Positions 17,264-26,054 of a stretch of 53,127 bases of DNA are shown piece after piece; position 1 is the stretch's first letter, and each line of letters starts with the position of its first letter. The notes beneath the pieces are model-generated. The model ran no database searches, had not been told where the DNA came from, and saw only the letters and a list, made by a program, of their open reading frames with translations. The stretch comes from Bacteroidota bacterium. GTDB taxonomy: Bacteria; Bacteroidota; Bacteroidia; Palsa-965. A program made the translations under genes and the position numbers. The DNA is taken from the NCBI GenBank assembly GCA_013298545.1, contig JAAFIA010000023.1, forward strand, positions 1-53,127, written 5' to 3'.

Positions 17264-17953
17264 TTAATCGCAGTTTCCGTCCACATCGCACGATTCGCCT
17301 TGCGCATCCAATACAACAGGTTGCGCTTGAAATGCCTGCTCAAGCGCCTTCAAAAACGTAGCCGGACTTTGTGCGCCCGAAACCGCAAATTTCCGATCGA
17401 AAACAAAAAACGGAACGCCACGAATATGGAGTGCTTGTGCTTCGCGCTCATCGTGCAAGACTGCATCTAAAAACTGGTCGGAATCAAGCACTGCACGAAT
17501 TTCAGATGCTGCTATTCCAACTTTTTCGCCCAAGGCAACGAGTGTTTCCACATCATCGGTATTTTTACTTTCAGTGAAATAGGCTTGAAATAAAGCTTCT
17601 TCGAGCGTGTCTTGAACACCTTTTGTTTTAGCCAGATGCGAAATGCGGTGGGCGTTGCGCGAATTGGCAACCACAGCCGTTTCAAAGCGAAAATCCAACC
17701 CAACTTCTGCCGCTAAATTGGTTACATACGCACAGGTTTCTTGCGTTTGTGCCATCGACCAGCCTTTCGATTCGGATAAATAGGTAAATAAACGTTTAGA
17801 CGCATCGGTTTTCAGATCGGGATTCAGTTCAAAACTTTTCCATTCGATGCTGACGCTTTCGCGGCCTGCGAATTGTTCGAGTGCCAATTCAAATTTCCGT
17901 TTGCCGATGTAACAAAACGGGCACATCACATCGGACCAAATCTCTACTTTCAT
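17264..17953 (-). CDS. DsbA family oxidoreductase (FrnE-like)
   Basis: 229 residues from ATG 17953 (MKVEIWSDVMCPFCYIGK). The redox motif is C11-P-F-C14 at the end of the first strand of a thioredoxin fold with a helical insertion; the cis-Pro loop GVPFFVFDRKFAVSGAQ lies near residue 180. This is the FrnE group of cytosolic 2-hydroxychromene isomerase/DsbA-like proteins, which have no signal peptide, and none is present. The C-terminus ends in a second pair, Cys-Asp-Val-Asp-Gly-Asn-Cys, which in FrnE relatives forms a second redox site. Upstream in-frame sequence to 18352 is not conserved and is excluded. Confidence 0.85.
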   Translation of the reverse strand: MKVEIWSDVMCPFCYIGKRKFELALEQFAGRESVSIEWKSFELNPDLKTDASKRLFTYLSESKGWSMAQTQETCAYVTNLAAEVGLDFRFETAVVANSRNAHRISHLAKTKGVQDTLEEALFQAYFTESKNTDDVETLVALGEKVGIAASEIRAVLDSDQFLDAVLHDEREAQALHIRGVPFFVFDRKFAVSGAQSPATFLKALEQAFQAQPVVLDAQGESCDVDGNCD

Positions 17954-18069
17954 GTAATTGATTTTTTGTGTGGTTCGTTCAACCTTGCAGGAGCAAGAAT
18001 GAACCGTACCAAATATCGTGATAAAGTAACCACTTATATAGATTTTGCGTATTAAAGTAACTTTTGCAC

Positions 18070-18077
18070 TAGTTTTG
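18070..18077 (+). promoter_or_regulatory. Candidate promoter for the STAS-like gene
   Basis: TAGTTTTG at 18070-18077 matches TAnnTTTG; TTTG at 18044-18047 is 22 bases upstream, three bases longer than the ideal spacing. The ATG follows at 18125. Confidence 0.45.
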
Positions 18078-18124
18078 CATCCTATATATACAAGAACGCC
18101 AATCCAATGTGCGTTTTGTAAATC

Positions 18125-18529
18125 ATGGCTAAAGAAGCGCTCACCTCCACTGTTTCCATGTCCTTTTGCGAGGACAAAATTCTGCGTATAACTATTTTCC
18201 AAAACGCACACATTGATATTGAGGAAGCCAAAGCAAATTATGCGTCTTCCTACCGGATAACCAATGGCGAGCCTGTTCTCGTATTGGTTGATGCGCGCAA
18301 CGATTCTACCGTTTCGCGTCGTGCGCAGGAATATGCTTCGCAACAAACGCATTTGCGCATTGCAACAGCGGTTATTTCGGAGAATCCATTTACCCGCATG
18401 TTTACGAATTTGTATATGCTGATCTTTCGTCCGGCATCGCCCATTCGTCTATTCACAAACGAGGAAAATGCGCTCGAATGGTTGGAAGAAATGCGTCAAG
18501 AGGCATCCGAAAAAACAAAGTCCGCCTAA
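18125..18529 (+). CDS. STAS/SpoIIAA-like small cytosolic protein
   Basis: 134 residues without signal peptide. The alternating pattern ILRITIFQNAHIDIEEAKAN, GEPVLVLVDARNDS and ALEWLEEMRQ resembles the SpoIIAA-like/STAS-SEC14 group, where a strand ending in VLVDAR precedes a helix and the chain closes with LF-nEenALeWL. The role is unknown; related proteins are often orphan and probably bind lipids or nucleotides. It is divergent from the DsbA-like gene and followed by Nif3 after 78 bases. Confidence 0.6.
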   Translation: MAKEALTSTVSMSFCEDKILRITIFQNAHIDIEEAKANYASSYRITNGEPVLVLVDARNDSTVSRRAQEYASQQTHLRIATAVISENPFTRMFTNLYMLIFRPASPIRLFTNEENALEWLEEMRQEASEKTKSA

Positions 18530-18607
18530 TTTTCGCTGCATTTGCTTGTTGCCGATGGACGAAAAACGAAATTTCAACCGTAATTTCGTTTCCTGATCTT
18601 ATTCGCT

Positions 18608-19705
18608 ATGCAACTTGGTACGCTTCTCGATTATCTGGAGTCTATTGCTCCGCCTGCTTTTCAAGAAACCTATGACAATTCTGGATTACTGACCGGAAAT
18701 CGTTCGATGGAGGTTTCGGCTGCACTTGTTACACTCGATTGTACCGAGGCGGTGGTGGATGAAGCCATTGAAAAAGGCTGTAACCTCATCATTGCCCATC
18801 ATCCGATTGTTTTTTCGGGCATCAAAAAACTCAATGGCAAAACGTATGTCGAGCGGGTGGTTATCAAAGCCATCAAGAATGATCTTGCGATATACGCCAT
18901 TCATACCAATTTAGATAATGTCTTTGAGGGCGTGAATGCTAAAATTGCGGAGCGTCTTGGTTTGAAAAATATTAAAATTTTAGCACCCAAAGCTGGGCTT
19001 TTACGCAAACTGGTTACGTTTTGTCCTACGGCTGATGCCGAAAAGGTTCGTCATGCACTTTTTGATGCAGGTGCGGGCGTTATCGGCGATTATGATGCGT
19101 GTAGTTTTAGTGGTTCGGGCACAGGTACATTTCGCGGCAACGAGCATACCAATCCGTATGTTGGCGAAAAAGGCAAATTGCACAAAGAAGCAGAAGAACG
19201 TATTGAAGTAACGTATCCGGCGCATGTGGAGCGGGCTGTTTTGCGCGCTTTGGACGAAGCGCATCCATACGAGGAAGTGGCGTATGATGTTTATGACCTC
19301 AAAAACGCATGGGCACAAGTAGGTTCGGGCATGATTGGGGAGTGGGAAGAGGCTGTTTCGCAGGAAGAATTTTTGAAGCGGGTGAAAGTGGGGCTAAAAA
19401 CGGCTTGTATTCGTTATACGCCCATTTCGGGCAAATTGGTAAAGCGTGTGGCTTTGTGCGGGGGGGCGGGAAGTTTTCTCTTGCCGCAAGCGTTGGGGGC
19501 GGGGGCCGATGCTTTTGTTACTGCCGACTTTAAATACCACGAATTTTTTGATGCCGAAAACCGCCTTATTATTGCCGATGTCGGCCATTACGAAAGCGAA
19601 CAATTCACGAAAGAACTAATCGCTGACGCGTTGAAGCAAAAATTCATTACCTTTGCCGTCCATCTATCAGAAATACATACCAATCCGATAAGCTATTTCT
19701 CATGA
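18608..19705 (+). CDS. Nif3-like dinuclear metal centre protein (GTP cyclohydrolase 1 type 2/NIF3 family)
   Basis: 365 residues, the long form with a central PII-like insertion. Metal ligands are visible: IIAHHPIVFSG near residues 60-71 with the paired His, AIHTNLDN near residue 99 and DVGHYESEQ near the C-terminus. The family forms hexameric toroids with two metals per subunit; the biochemical role is unresolved although it is nearly universal. Its stop overlaps the start of the zinc-ribbon protein as ATGA, a gene pair that is conserved in Bacteroidota and suggests a shared function. Confidence 0.9.
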   Translation: MQLGTLLDYLESIAPPAFQETYDNSGLLTGNRSMEVSAALVTLDCTEAVVDEAIEKGCNLIIAHHPIVFSGIKKLNGKTYVERVVIKAIKNDLAIYAIHTNLDNVFEGVNAKIAERLGLKNIKILAPKAGLLRKLVTFCPTADAEKVRHALFDAGAGVIGDYDACSFSGSGTGTFRGNEHTNPYVGEKGKLHKEAEERIEVTYPAHVERAVLRALDEAHPYEEVAYDVYDLKNAWAQVGSGMIGEWEEAVSQEEFLKRVKVGLKTACIRYTPISGKLVKRVALCGGAGSFLLPQALGAGADAFVTADFKYHEFFDAENRLIIADVGHYESEQFTKELIADALKQKFITFAVHLSEIHTNPISYFS

Positions 19706-20472
19706 CGACTAAAGCAAAAAAGGCCGATGAAACGCCGGTAGAAGAGAAACTTCGTGCCCTCTACGACCTGCAAACAATCGACGCTAAAATTGACCGAATC
19801 CGCACGGTGCGTGGTGAGCTTCCACTCGAAGTTCGTGACCTTGAAGATGAAGTTGCAGGACTCGAAACCCGTCTGAACAACCTCAACGACGAAATTAAGT
19901 CACTCGAAGAGCAGATTGCCGACAAGAAAAATGTGGCTAAAGAAGCTGCTGCGGGCATCAAAAAATACGAAGCACAACAAGGCAAAGTTCGCAACAACCG
20001 CGAATTTGACTCGTTGAATAAAGAAATCGAATTTCAGAATCTTGAAATTCAACTGGCCGAAAAACGTCAGAAAGAATACAAGATTCAGATCGACGGCAAA
20101 AAAGAACTCGTTGTTGGTGTACAAGCCAACCTCGAAGAACGCAAAGGCGATCTGAAACTGAAAAAAGAAGAACTGGAAGACATCGTTTCTGAAACCCGTA
20201 AGGAAGAAGAAGAATTGATCAGTCGTTCAAAACAAGCCGAAGCGAAGATTGAAGAACGTTTGATCAATGCTTACAAACGCATTCGTCAAAATGTACGCAA
20301 CGGTCTTGCTGTTGTTCCTGTTCAGCGCGATGCTTGCGGTGGCTGCTTCAATAAAATTCCACCTCAACGCCAACTCGATATTCGCCTGCACAAGAAAATT
20401 ATTGTGTGCGAACATTGCGGACGTGTGCTGGTTGATCAAGATTCGTTGTTCGGCAAAAAATCAGAAAACTAG
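19702..20472 (+). CDS. Coiled-coil protein with C4-type zinc ribbon (zf-RING_7)
   Basis: 256 residues. Residues ~15-190 are a long antiparallel coiled coil rich in Glu/Lys/Leu (EVRDLEDEVAGLETRLNNL). The C-terminus is a zinc ribbon: CGGC (about residues 212-215) and CEHC (about 236-239). Relatives are annotated as C4-type zinc ribbon proteins, some called CdsZ and linked to nucleic-acid or division processes; the exact function is uncertain. It is translationally coupled to the Nif3 gene and ends at a strong terminator. Confidence 0.85.
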   Translation: MTTKAKKADETPVEEKLRALYDLQTIDAKIDRIRTVRGELPLEVRDLEDEVAGLETRLNNLNDEIKSLEEQIADKKNVAKEAAAGIKKYEAQQGKVRNNREFDSLNKEIEFQNLEIQLAEKRQKEYKIQIDGKKELVVGVQANLEERKGDLKLKKEELEDIVSETRKEEEELISRSKQAEAKIEERLINAYKRIRQNVRNGLAVVPVQRDACGGCFNKIPPQRQLDIRLHKKIIVCEHCGRVLVDQDSLFGKKSEN

Positions 20473-20486
20473 AATTTCATTATCAT

Positions 20487-20524
20487 AAAAAAATCCTCGT
20501 CAATTGTTTGATGAGGATTTTTTT
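20487..20524. terminator. Bidirectional terminator
   Basis: AAAAAATCCTCGTCAA pairs with TTGATGAGGATTTTTT (one G-T pair) around a short loop, with A/T runs on both sides, between the convergent zinc-ribbon and FadL-like genes. Confidence 0.8.
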
Positions 20525-20553
20525 ATGTGTCGTATTTTGGTCGAAACGAGGTT

Positions 20554-22005
20554 TTAATATTTGAATCCTACCGTTAGCAAAACATTCACCACCGACCATT
20601 TATTATCAACCGGATTGGCCAACGATTGATCGTAGAAATAATATTTGTCTTTCATCTGCGATGTCAAAACTGTTCCATCAACAAAGAAATTTCCTTCTTG
20701 ATCGCGGTAGCCAACACCACCGGTAATGTAGGTGCGTGTAGCATTATTATTTACGGCACTCGTATAAGGACTTCCATACAAGGCAAAGCCAGCACGGAAA
20801 CTCAGTGGCGCTAATTTTATTTCGCCTCCCACCCGGAAATTGCTTGCCCCTTGGTATTTACTTCTAATCGCTTCGTTGGCTGCATTGAATGCAAATTGCG
20901 AAGACCGCAAACGTGCATCCGAATAATCAACATACTCATAATCCGCACTAATCAATCCACGTTTTCCGATAATGACACCCAAGCTCAAAACCGTGCGCAA
21001 CGGTGTACGAACCGTATAATCAAAACGTCCCTGCGGCGATTGGTCTTGACGATTAACTCCGCCAATCAAGGTTGTCATGTCTGATTGATACGTGTCATTT
21101 AAACGCAAAATACTAGGCGTATGTACTGCAATGCCCATGCGTAAAAAATCGGTGGCACGATAAATCAAACCTACACGGAAATTAAAACCACTTCCCTTGG
21201 TAACTAAATTTTGCCGAAAACTCATGTACGAAAAATCGGAAGCACTATCAACCACTTGCTCTTCCGAATACTTGGCAATTTCCTCGTACTTCACTTGCGG
21301 AATACCAATCGAAGCACCAATGTACAAGCGGTTCGAATAATTTCCGGCAAGACCAAATGTCCATTCGCCCAAGCCACCGCGCGATTCGATTGTTTTGGTC
21401 TGATTCAATAGTGTTCCATCTGGAATCGTATCGGTATAGCGTGTCGAATCTCCTGGCAATGTATTGAGCATCCACGTATTCCAAGCCAAGCCTTCGTTAA
21501 AGGCATCTAACCCGCCCGGCCCACTACCCGCAGCCGTTTTGCTCCATGCGTCCATCAACGATGTCGTTGCTTGCCCCGTCATCCGCACATTCGATTGAAA
21601 CGAAGCCAAACGGGTATAAGCCACACCAAACCCAACCGATTGCCAACCTTCTTCCGATTTGGTATCGTTCACGCCAGCAAAAACAAATCCGAAATTGTCG
21701 AAACGAAAATTGAAGCGCGCATCATCCGAAAATGTACCATTATAAGTAGAGCTAACCCGTTGGTTGAAGAACGATGGTGTAAAGGTCAATTCATTTTTGC
21801 GGTAAATCGCTAGACCTGCTGGATTTACACAAATAACAGACATATCGCCACCCAATGCGCCAAAGGCTCCGCCCATAGCATTGTAGCGGGCTGTTCCGCC
21901 AAAACCTAGGCGTGAATAACGGAGCGCATCAGTTTCATTTTGTGCTTGAAGCAGGGTGCAAGAAATAAGGCCAGCAAATGTGGCAATGCGATAAAATAAG
22001 TTCAT
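20554..22005 (-). CDS. OMPP1/FadL/TodX-type outer membrane protein
   Basis: 483 residues with signal peptide (MNLFYRIATFAGLISCTLLQ, then AQ). The segment ALRYSRLGFGGTARYNAMGG, then FGALGGDMSVICVNPAGLAI, is the N-terminal plug region typical of Bacteroidota OMPP1/FadL-like barrels, which may carry hydrophobic compounds across the outer membrane. Many amphipathic strands follow and the chain ends in VVNVLLTVGFKY, a terminal barrel strand with C-terminal aromatic. It lies 15 bases downstream of the lipoprotein gene on the same strand; both likely form one unit. Confidence 0.82.
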   Translation of the reverse strand: MNLFYRIATFAGLISCTLLQAQNETDALRYSRLGFGGTARYNAMGGAFGALGGDMSVICVNPAGLAIYRKNELTFTPSFFNQRVSSTYNGTFSDDARFNFRFDNFGFVFAGVNDTKSEEGWQSVGFGVAYTRLASFQSNVRMTGQATTSLMDAWSKTAAGSGPGGLDAFNEGLAWNTWMLNTLPGDSTRYTDTIPDGTLLNQTKTIESRGGLGEWTFGLAGNYSNRLYIGASIGIPQVKYEEIAKYSEEQVVDSASDFSYMSFRQNLVTKGSGFNFRVGLIYRATDFLRMGIAVHTPSILRLNDTYQSDMTTLIGGVNRQDQSPQGRFDYTVRTPLRTVLSLGVIIGKRGLISADYEYVDYSDARLRSSQFAFNAANEAIRSKYQGASNFRVGGEIKLAPLSFRAGFALYGSPYTSAVNNNATRTYITGGVGYRDQEGNFFVDGTVLTSQMKDKYYFYDQSLANPVDNKWSVVNVLLTVGFKY

Positions 22006-22020
22006 AAGAAAAAGTTAAAA

Positions 22021-23436
22021 CTAACGCGGACGGCTAGATGATCCACCAGATGAAGAATTGCGCGATCCGCCAGATGAAGAAGAACCACTGGAAGAACCAG
22101 ACGAACTGCGGCTTCCGCTGCTGCTACCTGAATTCATAGATCCAGAACTACGACTTCCAGAAGAACTAGAAGACGAACCTGATGAGGTTGATGTGCTGCG
22201 TTCGCGTGGGCGTGAAGGTGCTGCATTTACCGGACGTGCATCATTGCTTCCACCAGAATTTGATGGACGACTCATATCCGAATTTCCATTGCTCGGATTC
22301 TCAGCAGGACGGCTTGTGGTTGTTCCGTTCGATGAACTTGGAGGAGCAGGAACAGTCCATGTATCGCGCGTTGTAGAAGTTCCAGACTGCACGGGATCAC
22401 TTACTTGCTGCGATGGTTCTGCATTGACACTAGAATTTTCGGAACGATTTTCTGGCGCGTTGCTAGTTGATACCGGAACATTGGTTGTACGAATGGTGCT
22501 CGATGATTCGCTTGTTTTCGGGCGACCAACAACAGCTTCATTTACGGCAGCGTTGGTACGGTCTGTATTGTATTCCGCAGCAACAGCATTGGTAAACATT
22601 TCAGAAAAAGTAGATCCACCGTTTCCTGTCGGACGACCATCAGAAGCCATTGGTGTTTCGCGCGGGCCATAATAATTGCTATTGCTGTCAAAACTGTTGT
22701 AATAATTATTGTTGTTCCAGTTGTTGCCCCAACCGTTGTTGCCGCCCCAACCATTATTCCCCCAACCATTATTTCCCCAACCGTTGTAGCCATAAGGGTT
22801 ATAGCCATAACCGAAAGCATAAGGATTATATCCATAACCGTAACCATACATCGGATAAGAAGAGCACCAACCATTGTAGCCCCACGGCGACCAAGGATCG
22901 TAATACGATCCCCAAGGACTTCCCCATGAATTGGCTACACCCCAACCCCAACCTGTATTCCAATACCAGTAAGCACTAGGATAATAGGCGTAGGTGATGT
23001 AAGATGGTCCCCACCAATTGTAGCCATTATAAACACTCGTTCCGTAGTAATACGGATTTTGGTTATACCAATATGAGTTGGTGTAGTAGTTGTTGTAATA
23101 ACCATAACCGTTTACTGGGTTGTAGAAACGGCGCAAACGAGTGGCGTACTCGTAGTCGTAATAATCGTCGTAATTAAAATCCTTATCGTAATAATCTGGC
23201 TGAGCCGCAATGCGGTCTTCGCTTTCTTTAGCGAGGCGAGCTTGCTCTTCTTTTTCGCGTGCTTCTTGCTCTTTGCGCGCTTTTTCGGCGGCAATGCGTT
23301 CGCGCTTGATGTCTTTTTGTGAGAAATAAACATCATCCCCGGCATTGGAATTGGATCCAAATCCATTGCCCATTTTGCAAGAACTGAAACTTAGAATCAG
23401 TGTTGCTGCTGTGAGTGTAGTAAAGAAACGTTTCAT
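22021..23436 (-). CDS. Low-complexity lipoprotein: coiled coil, Gly/Tyr/Asn/Trp-rich repeats, Ser-rich tail
   Basis: 471 residues. A lipoprotein signal ends at Cys20 (ILSFSSC). Residues ~42-75 form a highly charged helix (EKARKEQEAREKEEQARL). Residues ~95-270 are dominated by Tyr, Gly, Asn and Trp, with near-tandem NGWGN/NPYGYNGWG units at about residues 215-245 and DNA-level repeats at about 22720-22800. The C-terminal ~70 residues are almost pure Ser/Gly/Arg. Such proteins occur in gliding and biofilm-forming Bacteroidota but I know no named family for this one. Probably exposed at the outer membrane. Divergent from proS. Confidence 0.7.
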   Translation of the reverse strand: MKRFFTTLTAATLILSFSSCKMGNGFGSNSNAGDDVYFSQKDIKRERIAAEKARKEQEAREKEEQARLAKESEDRIAAQPDYYDKDFNYDDYYDYEYATRLRRFYNPVNGYGYYNNYYTNSYWYNQNPYYYGTSVYNGYNWWGPSYITYAYYPSAYWYWNTGWGWGVANSWGSPWGSYYDPWSPWGYNGWCSSYPMYGYGYGYNPYAFGYGYNPYGYNGWGNNGWGNNGWGGNNGWGNNWNNNNYYNSFDSNSNYYGPRETPMASDGRPTGNGGSTFSEMFTNAVAAEYNTDRTNAAVNEAVVGRPKTSESSSTIRTTNVPVSTSNAPENRSENSSVNAEPSQQVSDPVQSGTSTTRDTWTVPAPPSSSNGTTTSRPAENPSNGNSDMSRPSNSGGSNDARPVNAAPSRPRERSTSTSSGSSSSSSGSRSSGSMNSGSSSGSRSSSGSSSGSSSSGGSRNSSSGGSSSRPR

Positions 23437-23496
23437 GTGATGATAAATTTTTAATACGTTCTATCAATTGAATTTCGCGCGGGGGATGATTTCGCG

Positions 23497-23504
23497 TATT
23501 TTTG
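23497..23504 (+). promoter_or_regulatory. Candidate -7 box for proS
   Basis: TATTTTTG, an exact TAnnTTTG match, 51 bases before the proS ATG; TTCG at 23474-23477 occupies the -33 position. Confidence 0.5.
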
Positions 23505-23554
23505 ACAAAATTCAGTTCCAGTAAAAGTACAATTTTTATACCAAAATTCAAATT

Positions 23555-25030
23555 ATGGCAAAAGAATTAGCCAGCCGATCAGAAGATTACGCACAATGGT
23601 ACCAAGATTTGGTCATCAAAGCCGATCTCGCCGAGCATTCGGCAGTAAAAGGCTGCATGGTCATTAAGCCTTATGGTTACTCCATTTGGGAAAAAATGCA
23701 GGCTGCTCTAGACAAAATGTTTAAAGATACTGGCCACTCCAACGCGTATTTCCCGCTCTTCATCCCGAAAAGTTTTCTCGAACTCGAAGAAGGGCATGCC
23801 GAAGGCTTTGCAAAAGAATGTGCTGTTGTTACGCATTATCGCCTTAAAGCCGATCCGAGTCGCCCAGGAAAACTCATGGTCGATCCCGATTCTAAACTTA
23901 CCGATGAATTAATCGTTCGACCAACTTCCGAAACCATTATTTGGAATACATATAAAGGTTGGATTCAGAGTTACCGCGATTTGCCTTTACTCATCAACCA
24001 ATGGGCCAATGTCGTGCGTTGGGAAATGCGCACACGCTTATTTTTACGCACCACCGAATTTCTTTGGCAAGAAGGACACACCGCACACGCCACCCGCGAA
24101 GAGGCCATCATCGAAACCGAGAAAATGCTCGATGTCTATGCCGATTTTGCCGAAAATTGGCTCGCTGTTCCGGTCATCAAAGGAATTAAAACAGCAAACG
24201 AACGTTTCGCTGGTGCTGTCGAAACATATTGCATTGAAGCACTCATGCAAGATGGAAAAGCCTTGCAAGCCGGAACATCACATTTTCTCGGACAAAATTT
24301 CGCGAAAGCATTTGACGTGAAATTTACCAGCAAAGAAGGCAAACTCGATTATGTTTGGGCCACATCTTGGGGCGTTTCGACACGCTTGATGGGCGCACTC
24401 ATCATGAGCCACAGCGATGATAACGGCTTGGTATTGCCTCCAAAACTTGCACCGATTCAGGTGGTCATTGTTCCGATTTTTAAAACCGAAGAAGAACATC
24501 AAGCCATCATTGCACGTGCCGAAGAACTCGTGAAATCGTTTCGTGCAAAAGGCGTGAGTGTGAAATTTGACGACCGCGACACACACCGTCCGGGCTGGAA
24601 ATTTGCAGAATACGAAATGCGTGGCGTGCCTATTCGTTTGGGTATTGGACCAAAAGACCTTGAAAAGGGTGCTGTTGAATTGGCCCGTCGCGATACGATG
24701 GAAAAAAACAGTGTTCCGTTTGATGGCTTGGAAGATCGGATTGTGCAATTGCTCGATGAGATTCAGCAAAACTTATACACCCGCGCACTCGCCCGCCGCA
24801 CAGATACCGCGCACCATGTAACTACTTGGGCCGAGTTTGAAGCCGCACTCGATAAAGGTGGATTTGTGTATGCGCATTGGGATGGAACATCCGAAACCGA
24901 ACAACGCATCAAGGAAAAAACAAAAGCAACCATTCGCTGCATTCCTTTGCACAACCCGAAAGAAGATGGCGTTTGCATCCTCTCCGGAAAACCTTCCACG
25001 CAACGCGTTGTATTTGCGCGCGCTTATTAA
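23555..25030 (+). CDS. proS: Prolyl-tRNA synthetase (short, ProS type 3)
   Basis: 491 residues, the shorter archaeal/eukaryote-like form without the YbaK editing insertion. Class II motifs: motif 2 [27 protein letters not shown] before it and the ATP-binding [20 protein letters not shown] (motif 3 region). The C-terminus has the anticodon-binding domain (IQVVIVPIF start) and the extra domain of this type, which ends in Tyr as in the family. It charges tRNA-Pro. A hairpin and 54 bases separate it from the next gene. Confidence 0.95.
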   Translation: MAKELASRSEDYAQWYQDLVIKADLAEHSAVKGCMVIKPYGYSIWEKMQAALDKMFKDTGHSNAYFPLFIPKSFLELEEGHAEGFAKECAVVTHYRLKADPSRPGKLMVDPDSKLTDELIVRPTSETIIWNTYKGWIQSYRDLPLLINQWANVVRWEMRTRLFLRTTEFLWQEGHTAHATREEAIIETEKMLDVYADFAENWLAVPVIKGIKTANERFAGAVETYCIEALMQDGKALQAGTSHFLGQNFAKAFDVKFTSKEGKLDYVWATSWGVSTRLMGALIMSHSDDNGLVLPPKLAPIQVVIVPIFKTEEEHQAIIARAEELVKSFRAKGVSVKFDDRDTHRPGWKFAEYEMRGVPIRLGIGPKDLEKGAVELARRDTMEKNSVPFDGLEDRIVQLLDEIQQNLYTRALARRTDTAHHVTTWAEFEAALDKGGFVYAHWDGTSETEQRIKEKTKATIRCIPLHNPKEDGVCILSGKPSTQRVVFARAY

Positions 25031-25040
25031 TTGCTTCACT

Positions 25041-25069
25041 CCTGTTGCTCGTTTCTTGCGGGCAACAGG
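25041..25069 (+). other. Hairpin between proS and the next gene
   Basis: CCTGTTGC (25041-25048) pairs perfectly with GCAACAGG (25062-25069). Followed by AAATAAAAACG, so there is no T-run; possibly an RNA-processing or stability element. Confidence 0.4.
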
Positions 25070-25084
25070 AAATAAAAACGTCCC

Positions 25085-25786
25085 ATGACCGAATCTGCCA
25101 AAGACATTATCCTTCGTTTGTTTGAAGAAAAATCATCACTCAAGCAAGATGTTTTTCATAAGACAATTGCCACATTCAAAGAATTGAAAACGGTGGTCAA
25201 AGAAGTGGTCGAAGAATTTAAACCACTCGCTCACAAAATCGATCCACGTATTATTGTCGATTTTAAAGACCGCAGTGAAGTAGAAATGGAATTGCATGTG
25301 GCCGGCGATGTCTTGATTTTTTACATGCACACCAATGTGTTTGAATTTGATAAAAGTCATCCCATCTGGAAAACATCCTATGTACGCGACGATGTCGCCC
25401 GTTCGTACTGCGGTATGATTAACGTCTATAATTTTTTGGCCGATTCGTTTCGGTACAACCGCATCAACGACTTGGGTTACCTCATTGCGCGTGTGTTTCT
25501 CAACCACGAAGGACATTACTTTGTAGAAGGCAAACGCCAACTCGGATTTTTGTACAACGACTTTCCCCAATCGCAACTCGACCGCGCTGCTTTGCGGAAA
25601 ATTGTGGAATCGGCAATTGTTTATGCGCTCGACTTCGATCTCTTTACACCGCCTTTTGATGTGATGAAAGAAGTAACTGTCAACGACATTATGGAAGCCA
25701 GCTTCAATACCAAAATCCAAACCGGAAAACGATTGGGATTTAAGTTTCAGGCCGATTCCGACCATTTCGAGGCAAAAAAAGATTGA
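25085..25786 (+). CDS. Conserved hypothetical cytosolic protein
   Basis: 233 residues, no signal peptide or membrane segment. Predicted mixed alpha/beta: N-terminal helices (ILRLFEEKSSLKQDVFHKTI), then strands EMELHVAGDVLIFYMHTNVF and a conserved-looking YCGMINVYNFLADSFRYNR. I believe similar proteins occur across Bacteroidota, often alone, but know no function or domain name. It follows proS by 54 bases on the same strand and is followed by the tRNA-Glu promoter. The composition is ordinary for the window, so it is probably a core gene. Confidence 0.7.
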   Translation: MTESAKDIILRLFEEKSSLKQDVFHKTIATFKELKTVVKEVVEEFKPLAHKIDPRIIVDFKDRSEVEMELHVAGDVLIFYMHTNVFEFDKSHPIWKTSYVRDDVARSYCGMINVYNFLADSFRYNRINDLGYLIARVFLNHEGHYFVEGKRQLGFLYNDFPQSQLDRAALRKIVESAIVYALDFDLFTPPFDVMKEVTVNDIMEASFNTKIQTGKRLGFKFQADSDHFEAKKD

Positions 25787-25800
25787 TTTTTTGCTAAATT

Positions 25801-25831
25801 TTTGGTGGAAATAAAAAAATACCTACATTTG
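25801..25831 (+). promoter_or_regulatory. Promoter of tRNA-Glu, full consensus
   Basis: TTTG (25801-25804), 19-base spacer, TACATTTG (25824-25831): the complete Bacteroidota primary sigma consensus. The tRNA begins 19 bases after the box. Confidence 0.85.
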
Positions 25832-25849
25832 CGCTCCCAAAGAGAATAT

Positions 25850-25921
<72 letters not shown>

Positions 25922-25929
25922 CGAAAAAA

Positions 25930-25970
25930 CAAAAAGTGCGTTTGCAAAAAGCAAATGCACTTTTTGTTTT
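25930..25970 (+). terminator. Terminator of the tRNA-Glu transcript
   Basis: CAAAAAGTGCGTTTGC (25930-25945) and GCAAATGCACTTTTTG (25951-25966) pair with one mismatch, loop AAAAA, followed by TTTTT. Confidence 0.8.
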
Positions 25971-26054
25971 TAATACATTCGCATTGCTTTTGCTATCATA
26001 CTTACTTGAGCAATTCCTTTTTCTCCATTTCATTTTTTATTAAACACGTTTCAA

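Noticed and set aside
17954-18352. 133-codon upstream extension of the DsbA-like protein
   Set aside because: No conserved residues, overlaps the divergent STAS-like gene, and the thioredoxin fold begins at ATG 17953.
22058-22672. 204-codon plus-strand frame rich in Glu/Pro/Leu
   Set aside because: Exact antisense of the Ser/Gly/Arg-rich low-complexity gene; long antisense frames are expected from that composition.
23555-25030. Several antisense and +1 frames over proS, thyA, etfA and clpX
   Set aside because: Shadows of strongly conserved coding frames with no independent start or motif.
24988-25125. Lipobox-like sequence [16 protein letters not shown] between proS and the next gene
   Set aside because: No start codon of its own, overlaps proS and runs out of frame into the next gene; at most a remnant.
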